From positions 1,798,001-1,862,000 of the forward strand of contig JADJCM010000001.1 in the NCBI GenBank assembly GCA_016703225.1: 64,000 bases of DNA. The letters are read 5' to 3'. Of the stretch, positions 23,622 to 32,447 are shown piece after piece. A program made the position numbers and the translations under genes. This stretch comes from Lysobacterales bacterium. Its GTDB lineage: Bacteria; Pseudomonadota; Gammaproteobacteria; Xanthomonadales; Ahniellaceae. The notes below the pieces were generated by a model. The model saw nothing but the letters and a program-made list of their open reading frames with translations. It was not told where the DNA came from and searched no databases. Numbering within the stretch: position 1 is the stretch's first letter; the number at the start of each line of letters is the position of its first letter.

Positions 23622-25177
23622 GCGCGCGGCTGCTGATCTTCGACACCACGCTGCGCGACGGCGAACAAAGCCCGGGCTGCACGCTGAACCGCATCCAGAA
23701 GTTGCGCATCGCCGAGACGCTGCAGGCGCTTGGCGTCGACATCATCGAGGCCGGCTATCCGAATGCCTCGGACGACGACTTCCAGGCGGTGCAGGCGATC
23801 GCGCGCACCGTGCGCGAGGCGCGCATCTGTGGCCTCGCGCGCTGCAATGAGGCCGACATCCGCGCCACCGCCGCGGCCTTGAAGGACGCTGCGCACCCGC
23901 GCATCCATGTCTTCATCGCGTCGAGCCCGATCCATCGCGAGATGAAGCTGCGCATGACCGCGAACGAGGTGATCGAACGCGCCATCGCCGGCGTGCACCA
24001 GGCGCGCGCGCTGTGCGCCGACGTCGAGTTCTCGGCCGAGGACGCGACGCGCTCCGAACCCGAGTTCCTGGTGCGTCTGTTCAGCGCCGCGATCGACGCC
24101 GGCGCGACCACGATCAATGTGCCGGACACGGTCGGCTTCACCACGCCGGGCGAGTACGGCGAGCTGATCCGACTGCTCAAGCGCGAAGTCGTCGGCATCG
24201 ACGGTGTCACCATCAGCACGCATTGCCATGACGATCTTGGGCTCGCGGTGGCGAACTCGCTGGCCGCGGTCGAGGCTGGCGCACGTCAGGTCGAGTGCAC
24301 CCTGACCGGCATTGGCGAACGCGCCGGCAATGCCGCGCTCGAGGAGATCGTGATGGCGGTGCGCACGCGCCCGGACCGTTACCCGGTGCGGACGCAGATC
24401 CGCACCCAGCGCCTGTACGGCGCCGCCCGCCTGCTGTCCTCGTTCATCGGCCAGGCGATTCCGCGCAACAAGGCGATCGTCGGCGAGAACGCGTTCGCGC
24501 ACGAGTCCGGCATCCACCAGCACGGCATGATCGCCGATCGCAGCACCTACGAGATCATGAAGCCCGAAGACGTCGGCGTGCTCGGCTCCTCGCTGGTGCT
24601 CGGCAAGCACAGCGGCCGCGCCGCGGTGCGCGATCGCCTGGCCACGCTCGGCCATGGCATCGACGATGCCCATCTCGATGTGCTGATGGTGGCGTACAAG
24701 CGCCTGGCCGATCGCAAGAAGGAGGTCTTCGATGCCGATCTCGAGGCGCTGTGGCTGGGGGTCGAGGACGATGCCGAGCAGCCGTGGACACTGGATGCCT
24801 TGCATGTCGCGACCGCCGTCGGCAGTCGCAATGAGCCGACTGCGAGCGTCGCGCTGTGCGACCGTGCAGGTCGCACCGTGCGCGAGGCAGCGGTCGGCGA
24901 CGGCCCGGTCGACGCGATCGCGAATGCGTTGACACGCGCGACCGGGCTCGTCATCAGCGTGCAGGATTTCGCGTTGCAGAGCGTGACCAGCGGCGGCGAC
25001 GCCCAGGGCCGCGCCAGCGTGCGCGTGCTGCACCAGGGTCGCGAGTACCGCGGCCAGGCGGTCAGCACCGACGTCATCGAAGCCTCGGCACGGGCCCTGC
25101 TCGAAGCCATCAATCGCATCGCCAGCGTCAGCGCTGCACGCGAGCGCCAGTCGCAACTCGCTGCCACCGGAACCTGA
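23618..25177 (+). CDS. leuA: 2-isopropylmalate synthase
   Basis: A protein of 519 residues. The HMGL-like TIM barrel has LIFDTTLRDGEQSPGCTLN at the N-terminus and the metal-binding STHCHDDLGLAVANSL around residue 200, with a GxGERAGNA segment. The C-terminal LeuA dimerisation/leucine-inhibition domain covers about residues 385-505. It condenses 2-oxoisovalerate with acetyl-CoA, the committed step to leucine. The ATG is overlapped by the stop of the 32-codon ORF, and GGAG lies nine bases before it. First structural gene of leuA-leuC-leuD-leuB. Confidence 0.96.
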   Translation: MSARLLIFDTTLRDGEQSPGCTLNRIQKLRIAETLQALGVDIIEAGYPNASDDDFQAVQAIARTVREARICGLARCNEADIRATAAALKDAAHPRIHVFIASSPIHREMKLRMTANEVIERAIAGVHQARALCADVEFSAEDATRSEPEFLVRLFSAAIDAGATTINVPDTVGFTTPGEYGELIRLLKREVVGIDGVTISTHCHDDLGLAVANSLAAVEAGARQVECTLTGIGERAGNAALEEIVMAVRTRPDRYPVRTQIRTQRLYGAARLLSSFIGQAIPRNKAIVGENAFAHESGIHQHGMIADRSTYEIMKPEDVGVLGSSLVLGKHSGRAAVRDRLATLGHGIDDAHLDVLMVAYKRLADRKKEVFDADLEALWLGVEDDAEQPWTLDALHVATAVGSRNEPTASVALCDRAGRTVREAAVGDGPVDAIANALTRATGLVISVQDFALQSVTSGGDAQGRASVRVLHQGREYRGQAVSTDVIEASARALLEAINRIASVSAARERQSQLAATGT

Positions 25178-25180
25178 TCC

Positions 25181-26593
25181 ATGACCACAAGCACCCTATT
25201 CGAAAAACTCTGGCAGGCGCACTTGGTCGAGGCCGATGGCGATGGCTTGCCGGCGGTGATCTACATCGACCTGCACCTGGTGCACGAGGTGACCTCGCCG
25301 CAGGCGTTCTCGCTGCTCGGCGAGCGTGGCCTGCGCGTGCGCCAGCCGCAGCGCACGCTCGCCACCCTCGATCATTCGACGCCGACCACACCGGCGCGCG
25401 CCGACGGCGGCCGCGACTACCTCGACGCCGCGACCGAGCAGCAAGTCGATGCGTTGATCCGCAACTGCGCCGACTTCGGCGTGCCGCTGCACGGCTATGA
25501 CTCGCCCGACCGCGGCATCGTGCACGTGATGGCGCCGGAGCTGGGCGCGACGCAGCCGGGCATGACCATCGTCTGCGGCGACAGCCACACCAGCACCCAC
25601 GGTGCTTTCGGTGCGCTCGCCTTCGGCATCGGCAGCACCGAAGTCGGCCACGTGCTGGCCACGCAATGCCTGCTGCAGCACAAGCCGAAGACGATGGCTG
25701 TGACCGTGCGCGGTCGCTTGCCGCGCGGGGTCAGCGCCAAGGACCTGACCCTGCACATCGCCGGCACCGTCGGCGTCGCCGGTGGCACCGGTCATGTCAT
25801 CGAGTTCCGCGGCGACGCGATCCGCGCGCTGACCATGGAAGAACGCATGACCCTGTGCAACATGTCGATCGAGATGGGTGCGCGTGCCGGATTGATCGCG
25901 CCCGATGGCACGACCATCGAATGGCTGCGCGGTCGCCATCTGGTGCCGCAGGGTGATGCCTTCGAAGTGGCAGCAAAGCGCTGGTTGTCGTTCCGCAGCG
26001 ACGACGATGCGGTCTTCGACAAGATGGTGGACATCGATGCCAGCGCGGTCAGGCCCACCGTCACCTGGGGCACCGATCCCGGCAAGGTCGTCGCGATCGA
26101 CGCCAACCTGCCCGCGAAGACCGCGGCGAACGCCAGGGCATTCGACTACATGCGCCTGCAGGCGGAAGCGCCGATCCGCGGCGAACACGTCGATGTCGTC
26201 TTCGTCGGCAGTTGCACCAACTCGCGCATCAACGACCTGCGTGATGCCGCCGAACTGCTGCGTGGCCGCCGCATCGCCGCGCATGTGCGCATGCTGGTCG
26301 TGCCCGGCTCCGAACGCATCAAGCGCGAAGCCGAGGCCGAGGGCCTCGACCGCGTCTTCCGCGCCGCCGGCGCCGAATGGCGCGAGCCCGGGTGTTCGAT
26401 GTGCCTGGGCATGAACGGCGATATCGCCAAACCAGGAGAACTCGTGGTCAGCACCAGCAATCGCAATTTCGAAGGACGCCAAGGCAAGGGCGTGCGTACC
26501 GTGCTCGCCAGCCCGGCGACGGCGGCGGCGTCCGCACTTGCCGGCGTGGTCGCGGACCCGCGTGCCTGGCAGCGCACGGAGGTGGCGGCATGA
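25181..26593 (+). CDS. leuC: 3-isopropylmalate dehydratase large subunit
   Basis: A protein of 470 residues of the aconitase family. [4Fe-4S] ligands are visible in VGSCTNSR (about residue 346) and CSMCLGMN (about 406 and 409). Other signatures are CGDSHTSTHGAFGALAFGIG and EFRGDAIRALTMEERMTLCNMSIEMGA. With LeuD it isomerises 2- to 3-isopropylmalate. The ATG is three bases after the leuA stop, and its stop overlaps leuD by ATGA, so the genes are co-translated. Confidence 0.96.
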   Translation: MTTSTLFEKLWQAHLVEADGDGLPAVIYIDLHLVHEVTSPQAFSLLGERGLRVRQPQRTLATLDHSTPTTPARADGGRDYLDAATEQQVDALIRNCADFGVPLHGYDSPDRGIVHVMAPELGATQPGMTIVCGDSHTSTHGAFGALAFGIGSTEVGHVLATQCLLQHKPKTMAVTVRGRLPRGVSAKDLTLHIAGTVGVAGGTGHVIEFRGDAIRALTMEERMTLCNMSIEMGARAGLIAPDGTTIEWLRGRHLVPQGDAFEVAAKRWLSFRSDDDAVFDKMVDIDASAVRPTVTWGTDPGKVVAIDANLPAKTAANARAFDYMRLQAEAPIRGEHVDVVFVGSCTNSRINDLRDAAELLRGRRIAAHVRMLVVPGSERIKREAEAEGLDRVFRAAGAEWREPGCSMCLGMNGDIAKPGELVVSTSNRNFEGRQGKGVRTVLASPATAAASALAGVVADPRAWQRTEVAA

Positions 26594-27165
26594 GCGGCAT
26601 CGCACGCATCCGATCGCGCAGCGTCGCGCTGCCCGTCGCGAATATCGACACCGACCAGATCATCCCGGCGCGTTTCCTGACCACGACCACACGCGCCGGT
26701 CTCGGCCGCCATGCGTTCCAGGACTGGCGCTGGTTGCCCGATGGCACGCCGAACCCGGAGTTCGTGTTGAATCAGCCCGAGCATGCAGGCGCCGCGGTGC
26801 TGATCGCCGGAGACAATTTCGGCTGTGGCTCCTCGCGCGAGCACGCGCCCTGGGCCTTGCTCGATGCCGGCATCCAGGCGGTGATCAGCACCGCGATCGC
26901 CGACATTTTCCGCAACAACGCCTTGAAGAACGGCCTGCTCGCGATCGTGGTCACGCCCGGCGAGCACGCGAGCCTATTGGCGGCGGCTGGCGAGACGCTG
27001 ACGATCGACTTGCAGTCGCAACGCATTGAGCGCGCGGGCCACGCGCCGATCGAGTTCCGGGTCGACCCGTTCGCGCGCCAATGCCTGCTCGATGGCGTCG
27101 ACCAGCTCGGCTATCTGCTGGCGCGTCAGGCTTCGATCGCGCGCTTTGAGGAGGCAAGGGCATGA
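26590..27165 (+). CDS. leuD: 3-isopropylmalate dehydratase small subunit
   Basis: A protein of 191 residues, the swivel domain of isopropylmalate isomerase. It shows NIDTDQIIPARFLTTTTRAG and GDNFGCGSSREHAPWALLDAG. The start is fixed by the ATGA overlap with leuC, with GAGG a few bases upstream. Its own stop overlaps leuB in the same way. Length and motifs are normal for the bacterial form. Confidence 0.95.
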   Translation: MSGIARIRSRSVALPVANIDTDQIIPARFLTTTTRAGLGRHAFQDWRWLPDGTPNPEFVLNQPEHAGAAVLIAGDNFGCGSSREHAPWALLDAGIQAVISTAIADIFRNNALKNGLLAIVVTPGEHASLLAAAGETLTIDLQSQRIERAGHAPIEFRVDPFARQCLLDGVDQLGYLLARQASIARFEEARA

Positions 27166-28232
27166 GCCGCAATATCGTGGTGTTGGGTGGCGATGGCATC
27201 GGTCCCGAAGTGACGGCGGCGGCGGTCGAGGTGTTGCGTGCACTCGATGCGCAGACCGGACTCGGTCTGCACTTCATTGCGCAGGACTTCGGTGGCGCCG
27301 CGATCGACGCGCATGGCGATCCGTTCCCGGCCTCCGTGCTCGCGGCCTGTCGTGCGGCAGACGCGATCCTGCTCGGCGCGGTCGGTGGTCCGAAGTGGGC
27401 GAACGTGCCGAGCGCGATCCGTCCGGAGGCGGGGCTGTTGCGCCTGCGCAGTGAACTCGGCCTGTATGCGAACCTGCGTCCGCTGCAGGTGCATCCGGCC
27501 CTGGTCGATGCGTCGCCGTTGAAGCCCGAGCGCATCGCCGGCGTCGACCTGCTGGTCGTGCGAGAACTCACCGGCGGCATCTACTTCGGGCAACGCACGC
27601 GCAGCGAAACCCGTGCGACCGACGAGTGCGCGTACACCGTGGCCGAAGTTGAACGCGTCACCCGCACTGCCGCGCGCCTCGCGCGCACACGCCGCGGCAA
27701 ACTCACCTCGGTCGACAAGGCCAATGTGCTCGAAACCTCGCGGCTTTGGCGCGAGGTGGTGACGCGGGTCGTGCGCGAGGAATTCCCGGACCTGCAGCTC
27801 GAACACCTGCTGGTCGATGCGATGGCGATGTACCTGGTCAGCCGGCCGCGCGATTTCGACGTGATCCTCACCGAGAACCTGTTCGGCGATGTGCTCACCG
27901 ACGAATGCGCGGCGGTCTCGGGTTCACTCGGGTTGATGCCGAGTGCATCGGTCGGCGATGCCGGTCCCGGTGTGTACGAACCGATCCACGGTTCGGCGCC
28001 GGACATCGCCGGCCAAGGTGTCGCGAACCCTTACGGCACCGTGCTCAGCGCGGCGATGATGTTGCGCCAGTCGCTCGCCGCACCCGAAGCCGCAACGCTG
28101 CTCGAAGCCGCCGTGCAACGCGCGATCGATGATGGCATCCGCACCCGCGATCTCGGCGGCACCGCCAGCACCGCCACCGCCACCGCCGCCATCATCGAAC
28201 GCCTCGAACTCATCGCAGCCGTCGCGGCGTGA
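27162..28232 (+). CDS. leuB: 3-isopropylmalate dehydrogenase
   Basis: A protein of 356 residues of the isocitrate/isopropylmalate dehydrogenase family. GGDGIGPEV, LGAVGGPKW, VVRELTGGIYFG, VDAMAMYLV and NLFGDVLTDECAA are all present. It oxidises and decarboxylates 3-isopropylmalate to 2-oxoisocaproate with NAD+. GAGGAGG precedes the ATG, which overlaps the leuD stop. It closes the leu unit, and a hairpin lies 26 bp after its stop. Confidence 0.96.
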   Translation: MSRNIVVLGGDGIGPEVTAAAVEVLRALDAQTGLGLHFIAQDFGGAAIDAHGDPFPASVLAACRAADAILLGAVGGPKWANVPSAIRPEAGLLRLRSELGLYANLRPLQVHPALVDASPLKPERIAGVDLLVVRELTGGIYFGQRTRSETRATDECAYTVAEVERVTRTAARLARTRRGKLTSVDKANVLETSRLWREVVTRVVREEFPDLQLEHLLVDAMAMYLVSRPRDFDVILTENLFGDVLTDECAAVSGSLGLMPSASVGDAGPGVYEPIHGSAPDIAGQGVANPYGTVLSAAMMLRQSLAAPEAATLLEAAVQRAIDDGIRTRDLGGTASTATATAAIIERLELIAAVAA

Positions 28233-28258
28233 TTTCGCCCAGGCGTTGCTGCGCTCGG

Positions 28259-28289
28259 TTCGGCGCCGGTCCTACGAGACCGCGCCGAA
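28259..28289. terminator. Probable bidirectional terminator hairpin
   Basis: TTCGGCG-C-CGGTC and GACCG-CGCCGAA form a 12-bp stem with one bulged base and a short loop, between the convergent leuB and MAPEG-like genes; it overlaps the 3' end of the latter. There is no strong U run on either side. Confidence 0.5.
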
Positions 28290-28682
28290 CAACCCCTGCG
28301 CTTGCACCGACTGCCAGACGCACAAGCCACCGCAGACGAGCAGCAGCAGGAAGGTCAGGGCGGTGCCCCACCAGCGCCCGAACTTGAAGGCTTCGGTGAA
28401 CGACAGCGCGTAGCCGTGCAGCAGGCGCGCGACGAGCAGGGTGGCGCCGAGGGCGTGGATCAGCCAGGCGGGCTGGTGGCCGAGTTCGAGCATCGCGATC
28501 ATCAGCAAGATGAGGGGCACGTACTCGGCGAAATTGCCGTGGCCGCGGATGCGTCGCAACAGGATCGGATTGCCGCCGTCACCAAGGCTCGGTCCGCCCG
28601 GCCCGCGCATCACCACGATGCGATAGCTCAGAGTCAGGTACAGCAAGGCGAGCAGACCGGCGTACAGCGGAGTGATCAACAT
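28272..28682 (-). CDS. MAPEG-family membrane protein
   Basis: A protein of 136 residues with four predicted membrane helices (about residues 3-22, 52-71, 75-95 and 108-128). The MAPEG-type segment RIRGHGNFAEYVPLILLMIAMLE follows the first helix. AAGGAGAT lies five to six bases before the ATG. The superfamily includes glutathione-dependent membrane enzymes, and bacterial members like this one (YecN-like) have no firm substrate. It is convergent with leuB. Confidence 0.85.
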   Translation of the reverse strand: MLITPLYAGLLALLYLTLSYRIVVMRGPGGPSLGDGGNPILLRRIRGHGNFAEYVPLILLMIAMLELGHQPAWLIHALGATLLVARLLHGYALSFTEAFKFGRWWGTALTFLLLLVCGGLCVWQSVQAQGLFGAVS

Positions 28683-28790
28683 CGGGATCTCCTTCGGTGA
28701 TGGCTCGGCGGTGCGCCGATCGATCAAGCGAGCATAGCGACGTGACGCAGTGTCGCCGTGACGAACACGCAGGCTCCCGTCGTTCGGCGA

Positions 28791-29567
28791 TCAGCGGCGG
28801 AATGCTGCGGATGCGCTCTCGACGCGTTCATCGGTATCCCCCAGCGCCACGCCATGCGGCCCGAAGCGGCGTTCGATGAAGCGGATGTGGTCGTCGGCGA
28901 CGAGCACGATGCTGCTGGCGCGGGTGCCGTAGTCGTCGCCGGTGATGAAGGCGGCGGAGAGGCGGCGCTCCCATTCGAGCGGCACGCCGGTGTACGGCAG
29001 TTCGGAGTCGGGCGCGATTTGCGGGTCGGCGAGTGCGGCGAGCAAGGGCGCCGGATCGTCGCCGTCGGCTGCGAGCCATTGCGTCATCGCTGCGTGCAGT
29101 CGCAGTGTCTTCGGCCACGGCGTGTCCAGTGCGGCGTTGGACAGCGTGTGCACGCCGGCGTCGATCTGGTGCAGGCGAGCTTCGGGATGATTGCCGGCAT
29201 ACCACAGCCGACCCGCTTCGTAGGCGAGCAGGTTGAAGCGGCCATAGTGCGCCGCGTTGTATTGCAGCGCCTGCAGCTCGGTTTCGAGCGGCGTCGCGGC
29301 CGCGGCGCGACGCACCAGTTCCCCGCGCGAGCGCAGGCCCGACTCCGGCTGTCCGTTGCGGACATTGGTCACGGCGGCGACGCGCCCAGCGGCCGACGCC
29401 AGCAGCCAGCTGCCGCCGGCCTGCAGGTCGCGGCCGCCGAACAGCTGCGGCGCGTCGTCGTGAAACTGCGCGGCCGCGCTCGGCCGCGCGTGGAACTCGT
29501 CGCGATTGGCGGCGAGCACCAGGTGGTAGCGCGGGTGAACCTGCAGGGCGAAGGCGATCAGGCACAT
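28791..29567 (-). CDS. NRDE (TANGO2-like) family protein
   Basis: A protein of 258 residues. The family signature is at the N-terminus: MCLIAFALQVHPRYHLVLAANRDEFHARP, with the NRDE tetrad and a Cys at position 2, which in this Ntn-like fold is exposed after Met removal. I chose the Met directly before that Cys although no ribosome site is seen; a Met seven residues upstream also exists. Other family blocks are FGGRDLQAGGSWL and VTNVRNG. The role in bacteria is uncertain. It is divergent from the phosphatase gene. Confidence 0.88.
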   Translation of the reverse strand: MCLIAFALQVHPRYHLVLAANRDEFHARPSAAAQFHDDAPQLFGGRDLQAGGSWLLASAAGRVAAVTNVRNGQPESGLRSRGELVRRAAAATPLETELQALQYNAAHYGRFNLLAYEAGRLWYAGNHPEARLHQIDAGVHTLSNAALDTPWPKTLRLHAAMTQWLAADGDDPAPLLAALADPQIAPDSELPYTGVPLEWERRLSAAFITGDDYGTRASSIVLVADDHIRFIERRFGPHGVALGDTDERVESASAAFRR

Positions 29568-29697
29568 GGGCGGATGGGACAATGCCATGAAATGCCTCTA
29601 TAACCCGCGTCGGGATCTGGCACAGGATCCCTGCGGAACCCCGGGGCGAGTCGAGCCCCGCGCGGAAACATTCACCGACAGTAGCGGAGAACCACCG

Positions 29698-31890
29698 ATG
29701 ACCACGAACCACACGCGGCGCCAAGTCCTGCGCATCTTCAGCGTCGCCGCCAGCGCCAGCGCGCTCGGCCTCGGCGGTTGCGACAGCGATTCGAACAGCC
29801 CGGAAGCGGGCACGCCGCAAGGCAACGGCACCATCACGCCGAGCGCGGCTTCGTTCCCGCAAGGCATCGCCTCGGGTGACCCGCGGCCAGACGCGGTGGT
29901 GCTGTGGACACGCTTCTTCGAGAGCGGTCAAGTGGGCGATATCGCGCTGCGCCTGCAGGTCTCGACCAGCGAGAGCTTCGCCACGCTGCTGGTCAACCAC
30001 GACTTCAGCGCGCGTGCCGCGGCCGACTGGTGTCTGAAGGTGCGCGTCACCGGACTGAGCGCCGGCAGCCGCTACTTCTATCGCTTCCTCGCGCCGCGCA
30101 ACGGCAACTTCCTGGCTTCCGCCACCGGTCGCACCCGCACCGCGCGCGCGATCACCGATGCCACGCCGGTCAAGTTCGCATCGTTGAGCTGCAACGACTA
30201 CATCGGCCGCTACTTCACCACGCTGATGCCGCTGCTGAGCGAAGACCTCGACTTCGTGCTGCACCTCGGCGACGCCATTTACGAGACCACCGGCGACCCG
30301 AGCTTCCAGGGCGGTGCTGCAGCGCGTTCGATCACCTTCGACGACCGTGTGGGCGCGATCACGCTGGGTGCTGCCGGCTCCACCTATCAGGCGGCGAAGA
30401 GCCTCGACAACTATCGCCAGCTGCACCGCACCTATCGCAACGATGCGTTGATGCAGCAGCTATACCAGCGCTTCCCGGTGGTCGCGATCTGGGACGACCA
30501 CGAGTTCTCCGACGACTCGTGGAAGGCGATGGGCACCTATCGCGATGGACTGTTCGAGGAACTCGATGCCGAACGCCGGCGCAATGCCGAGCAGGCCTAT
30601 TTCGAGTTCATGCCGGTGGACACCGAGCTCGGCGGCAGCCAGGGCGCGCTCGGCGTCGACCGCGCCGACCTGTATCCGAACACGACGATGTATCGCAAGC
30701 TGCGCTTCGGCCGAGATCTGGAACTGTTCCTCACCGACTACCGCTCGTACCGCCCCGATCACCTGATTCCCGAGGACGCGTTTCCGGGCGCGGTGGTGAT
30801 GGATCGCGTCGCGCTGACGCAGTTCTTCGCGGCCCAGGGCATTCCCTACTCGGCGGTGCGGGCACAGTTCTCGCCCTACCTCGACATCGACCTGCCGCAG
30901 TACGCGGTCTACAAGCAGGTGCTGCAGGCGACGCTGACCCAGGGCTATCTCAACGCAGGCGTGGATCTTGGCCAGGCCGGATTGCGCGCGCAAAACGCGG
31001 CGCGCGGCAATGTCGCCACCACGATCCTGAACTCGCTGCTCACGCAATACAACGCGGCGGTGCCGCCGGCGCAGCAGGTGCCGCTGATTCCCGCGGCCCT
31101 GATCGCCACGCTCGATACCGGCATGGCCTGGTACACGCTCGGCAAGACCGGCCTGTTCGGATCGGTCGGCTCGCGTTACTTCGTGGTCGAGCCGACGTTC
31201 AAGATCTACGCGGCGTGGATCCACCAGACCCGCGGCGCGCAGGCGCAGAACGCCTTCGGCGATGTGCAGCTCGACTGGCTCACGAACCAGATGGCGGCCT
31301 CCACTGCGAAGTGGAAGGTGCTCGCCAGTTCGGTTTCGACGCGACCTCTGGTGCTCGACCTGACGGCACCGGCACTTGGTGTACCGGCCCCGTTCAACCA
31401 GCGCTTCCTGCTCAATGTCGACCAGTGGGACGGGTTTCCGCAGGGCAGGCAGGCGTTGTTTGCGCGACTTCCCGACGCCACCATCATCCTCTCCGGCGAC
31501 CTGCACGCGACGCTGGCCGGAAGCAGCAGCCTTCCCGGCGGGAACGGCATGGCGGTCGAAGTGACGACGCCGGCGGTGTCCTCCGCCAGTTTCCGCACCC
31601 TGCTCGCCAACACCGCTGCGAACGACCCGCTGCTCGCGCCACTGGCGGCATCGCTGCTGCCGGCGCTCGATCAGCTGATCGCGCAGGAAGGCGAACTCGA
31701 ATACGTGCAGACGACGCGGCCCGGGCATGTGCTGATCGAGAGTGGCGCGCAGCTGTTCACGGCCAACATTCGCCAGTACGACCCGGCCGTGGTGTTGACG
31801 CCGCCGCCGGCCAGCGCGCCCGCACCGCAGCGCGAGGTCCAGCTGCGCTTCGATGGTTCCCTGGTGGAGCTGGACTTCCAGCCCGGATAA
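29698..31890 (+). CDS. PhoD-type alkaline phosphatase, probable Tat-exported lipoprotein
   Basis: A protein of 730 residues. GGAG lies eight bases before the ATG. The N-terminus TRRQVLRIFSVAASASALGLGGC combines a twin-arginine motif with a lipobox ending at a Cys. A PhoD N-terminal domain (FPQGIASGDPRPDAVVLWTRF) precedes the metallophosphatase core with FASLSCNDY, LHLGDAIYE, AIWDDHEFSDD and SGDLHATLAG. The family hydrolyses phosphodiesters and monoesters outside the cytoplasm with Fe/Ca. Residues ~440-560 form a long insertion. A TATAAC hexamer (29599-29604) may be its -10. Confidence 0.9.
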   Translation: MTTNHTRRQVLRIFSVAASASALGLGGCDSDSNSPEAGTPQGNGTITPSAASFPQGIASGDPRPDAVVLWTRFFESGQVGDIALRLQVSTSESFATLLVNHDFSARAAADWCLKVRVTGLSAGSRYFYRFLAPRNGNFLASATGRTRTARAITDATPVKFASLSCNDYIGRYFTTLMPLLSEDLDFVLHLGDAIYETTGDPSFQGGAAARSITFDDRVGAITLGAAGSTYQAAKSLDNYRQLHRTYRNDALMQQLYQRFPVVAIWDDHEFSDDSWKAMGTYRDGLFEELDAERRRNAEQAYFEFMPVDTELGGSQGALGVDRADLYPNTTMYRKLRFGRDLELFLTDYRSYRPDHLIPEDAFPGAVVMDRVALTQFFAAQGIPYSAVRAQFSPYLDIDLPQYAVYKQVLQATLTQGYLNAGVDLGQAGLRAQNAARGNVATTILNSLLTQYNAAVPPAQQVPLIPAALIATLDTGMAWYTLGKTGLFGSVGSRYFVVEPTFKIYAAWIHQTRGAQAQNAFGDVQLDWLTNQMAASTAKWKVLASSVSTRPLVLDLTAPALGVPAPFNQRFLLNVDQWDGFPQGRQALFARLPDATIILSGDLHATLAGSSSLPGGNGMAVEVTTPAVSSASFRTLLANTAANDPLLAPLAASLLPALDQLIAQEGELEYVQTTRPGHVLIESGAQLFTANIRQYDPAVVLTPPPASAPAPQREVQLRFDGSLVELDFQPG

Positions 31891-31926
31891 GGGCGAGAAC
31901 CGACCGGGTTCGAGGGGTACGGTGAC

Positions 31927-32013
31927 GGAAATGACTCTGTTAGAGTCGTTTCCGCCACTCCCGAAGAGAGGATCGGAGCGGCAAGCTGTCGGCATGCGGA
32001 CCTTCCGTCCGCA
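31927..32013 (+). promoter_or_regulatory. Two hairpins in the leader of the following gene
   Basis: GGAAATGACTCT and AGAGTCGTTTCC (31927-31953) form a 12-bp stem with one mismatch and a 3-base loop. TGCGGAC and GTCCGCA (31995-32013) form a perfect 7-bp stem ending 14 bases before the next ATG. The first could be a terminator of the phosphatase gene, although it lacks a U run, or an operator. Confidence 0.4.
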
Positions 32014-32027
32014 ACTCGGAGCGTGTC

Positions 32028-32447
32028 ATGAAAGCCTTTTCCCTCGTTCGACGCCTGGTTCTGACCGGTCTGTTCGCCGCGCTTCCGGCCGCGGCCGTGG
32101 AGCCCGCGGACCTGCCGCAGCTGATCGCCGACACCCAGTACACCGCCGTCTACATGCAATCGGACGGTTCCTGGCTGCTGCAGCCGCCGGGTGCCGGCCT
32201 GCTGGTGCGCCAGGGCGCGCGCTGCCGCGACGACGCGCGCATCGCGCCCGGACTGTGGTTGCTGACCACCGACGCGGTCGGCCAGGTCGAGCTGCTGGCG
32301 CCTTCGGTGACGCCGCTGCCGCCCGGACACCCGGAGCGCATCCCGCTGCTGTCTTGCGAATCGAGTGTCAGCGGCGGCCTGCATCTGCCGGCGGCGCTGA
32401 TCCAGACGCTGCTGCGCGAGCACGGCGCGGTGCGCATCGATGGTTGA
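32028..32447 (+). CDS. Small secreted protein of unknown function
   Basis: A protein of 139 residues with a clear signal peptide (MKAFSLVRRLVLTGLFAALPAAA, about residues 1-23). The rest is a small beta-rich domain with two cysteines (ARCRDDARI and LLSCESS), possibly disulfide-bonded in the periplasm. GGAGCG lies about seven bases before the ATG. No family is recognised. Its last codons overlap the start of the GlxA-type regulator by eight bases, so the two are co-transcribed. Confidence 0.65.
   Translation: MKAFSLVRRLVLTGLFAALPAAAVEPADLPQLIADTQYTAVYMQSDGSWLLQPPGAGLLVRQGARCRDDARIAPGLWLLTTDAVGQVELLAPSVTPLPPGHPERIPLLSCESSVSGGLHLPAALIQTLLREHGAVRIDG

Noticed and set aside
29609..29663. GGGATC/GATCCC and GGGGC/GCCCC palindromes before the phosphatase gene
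   Set aside because: Stems of five or six pairs are expected in GC-rich DNA; too weak to call regulatory.
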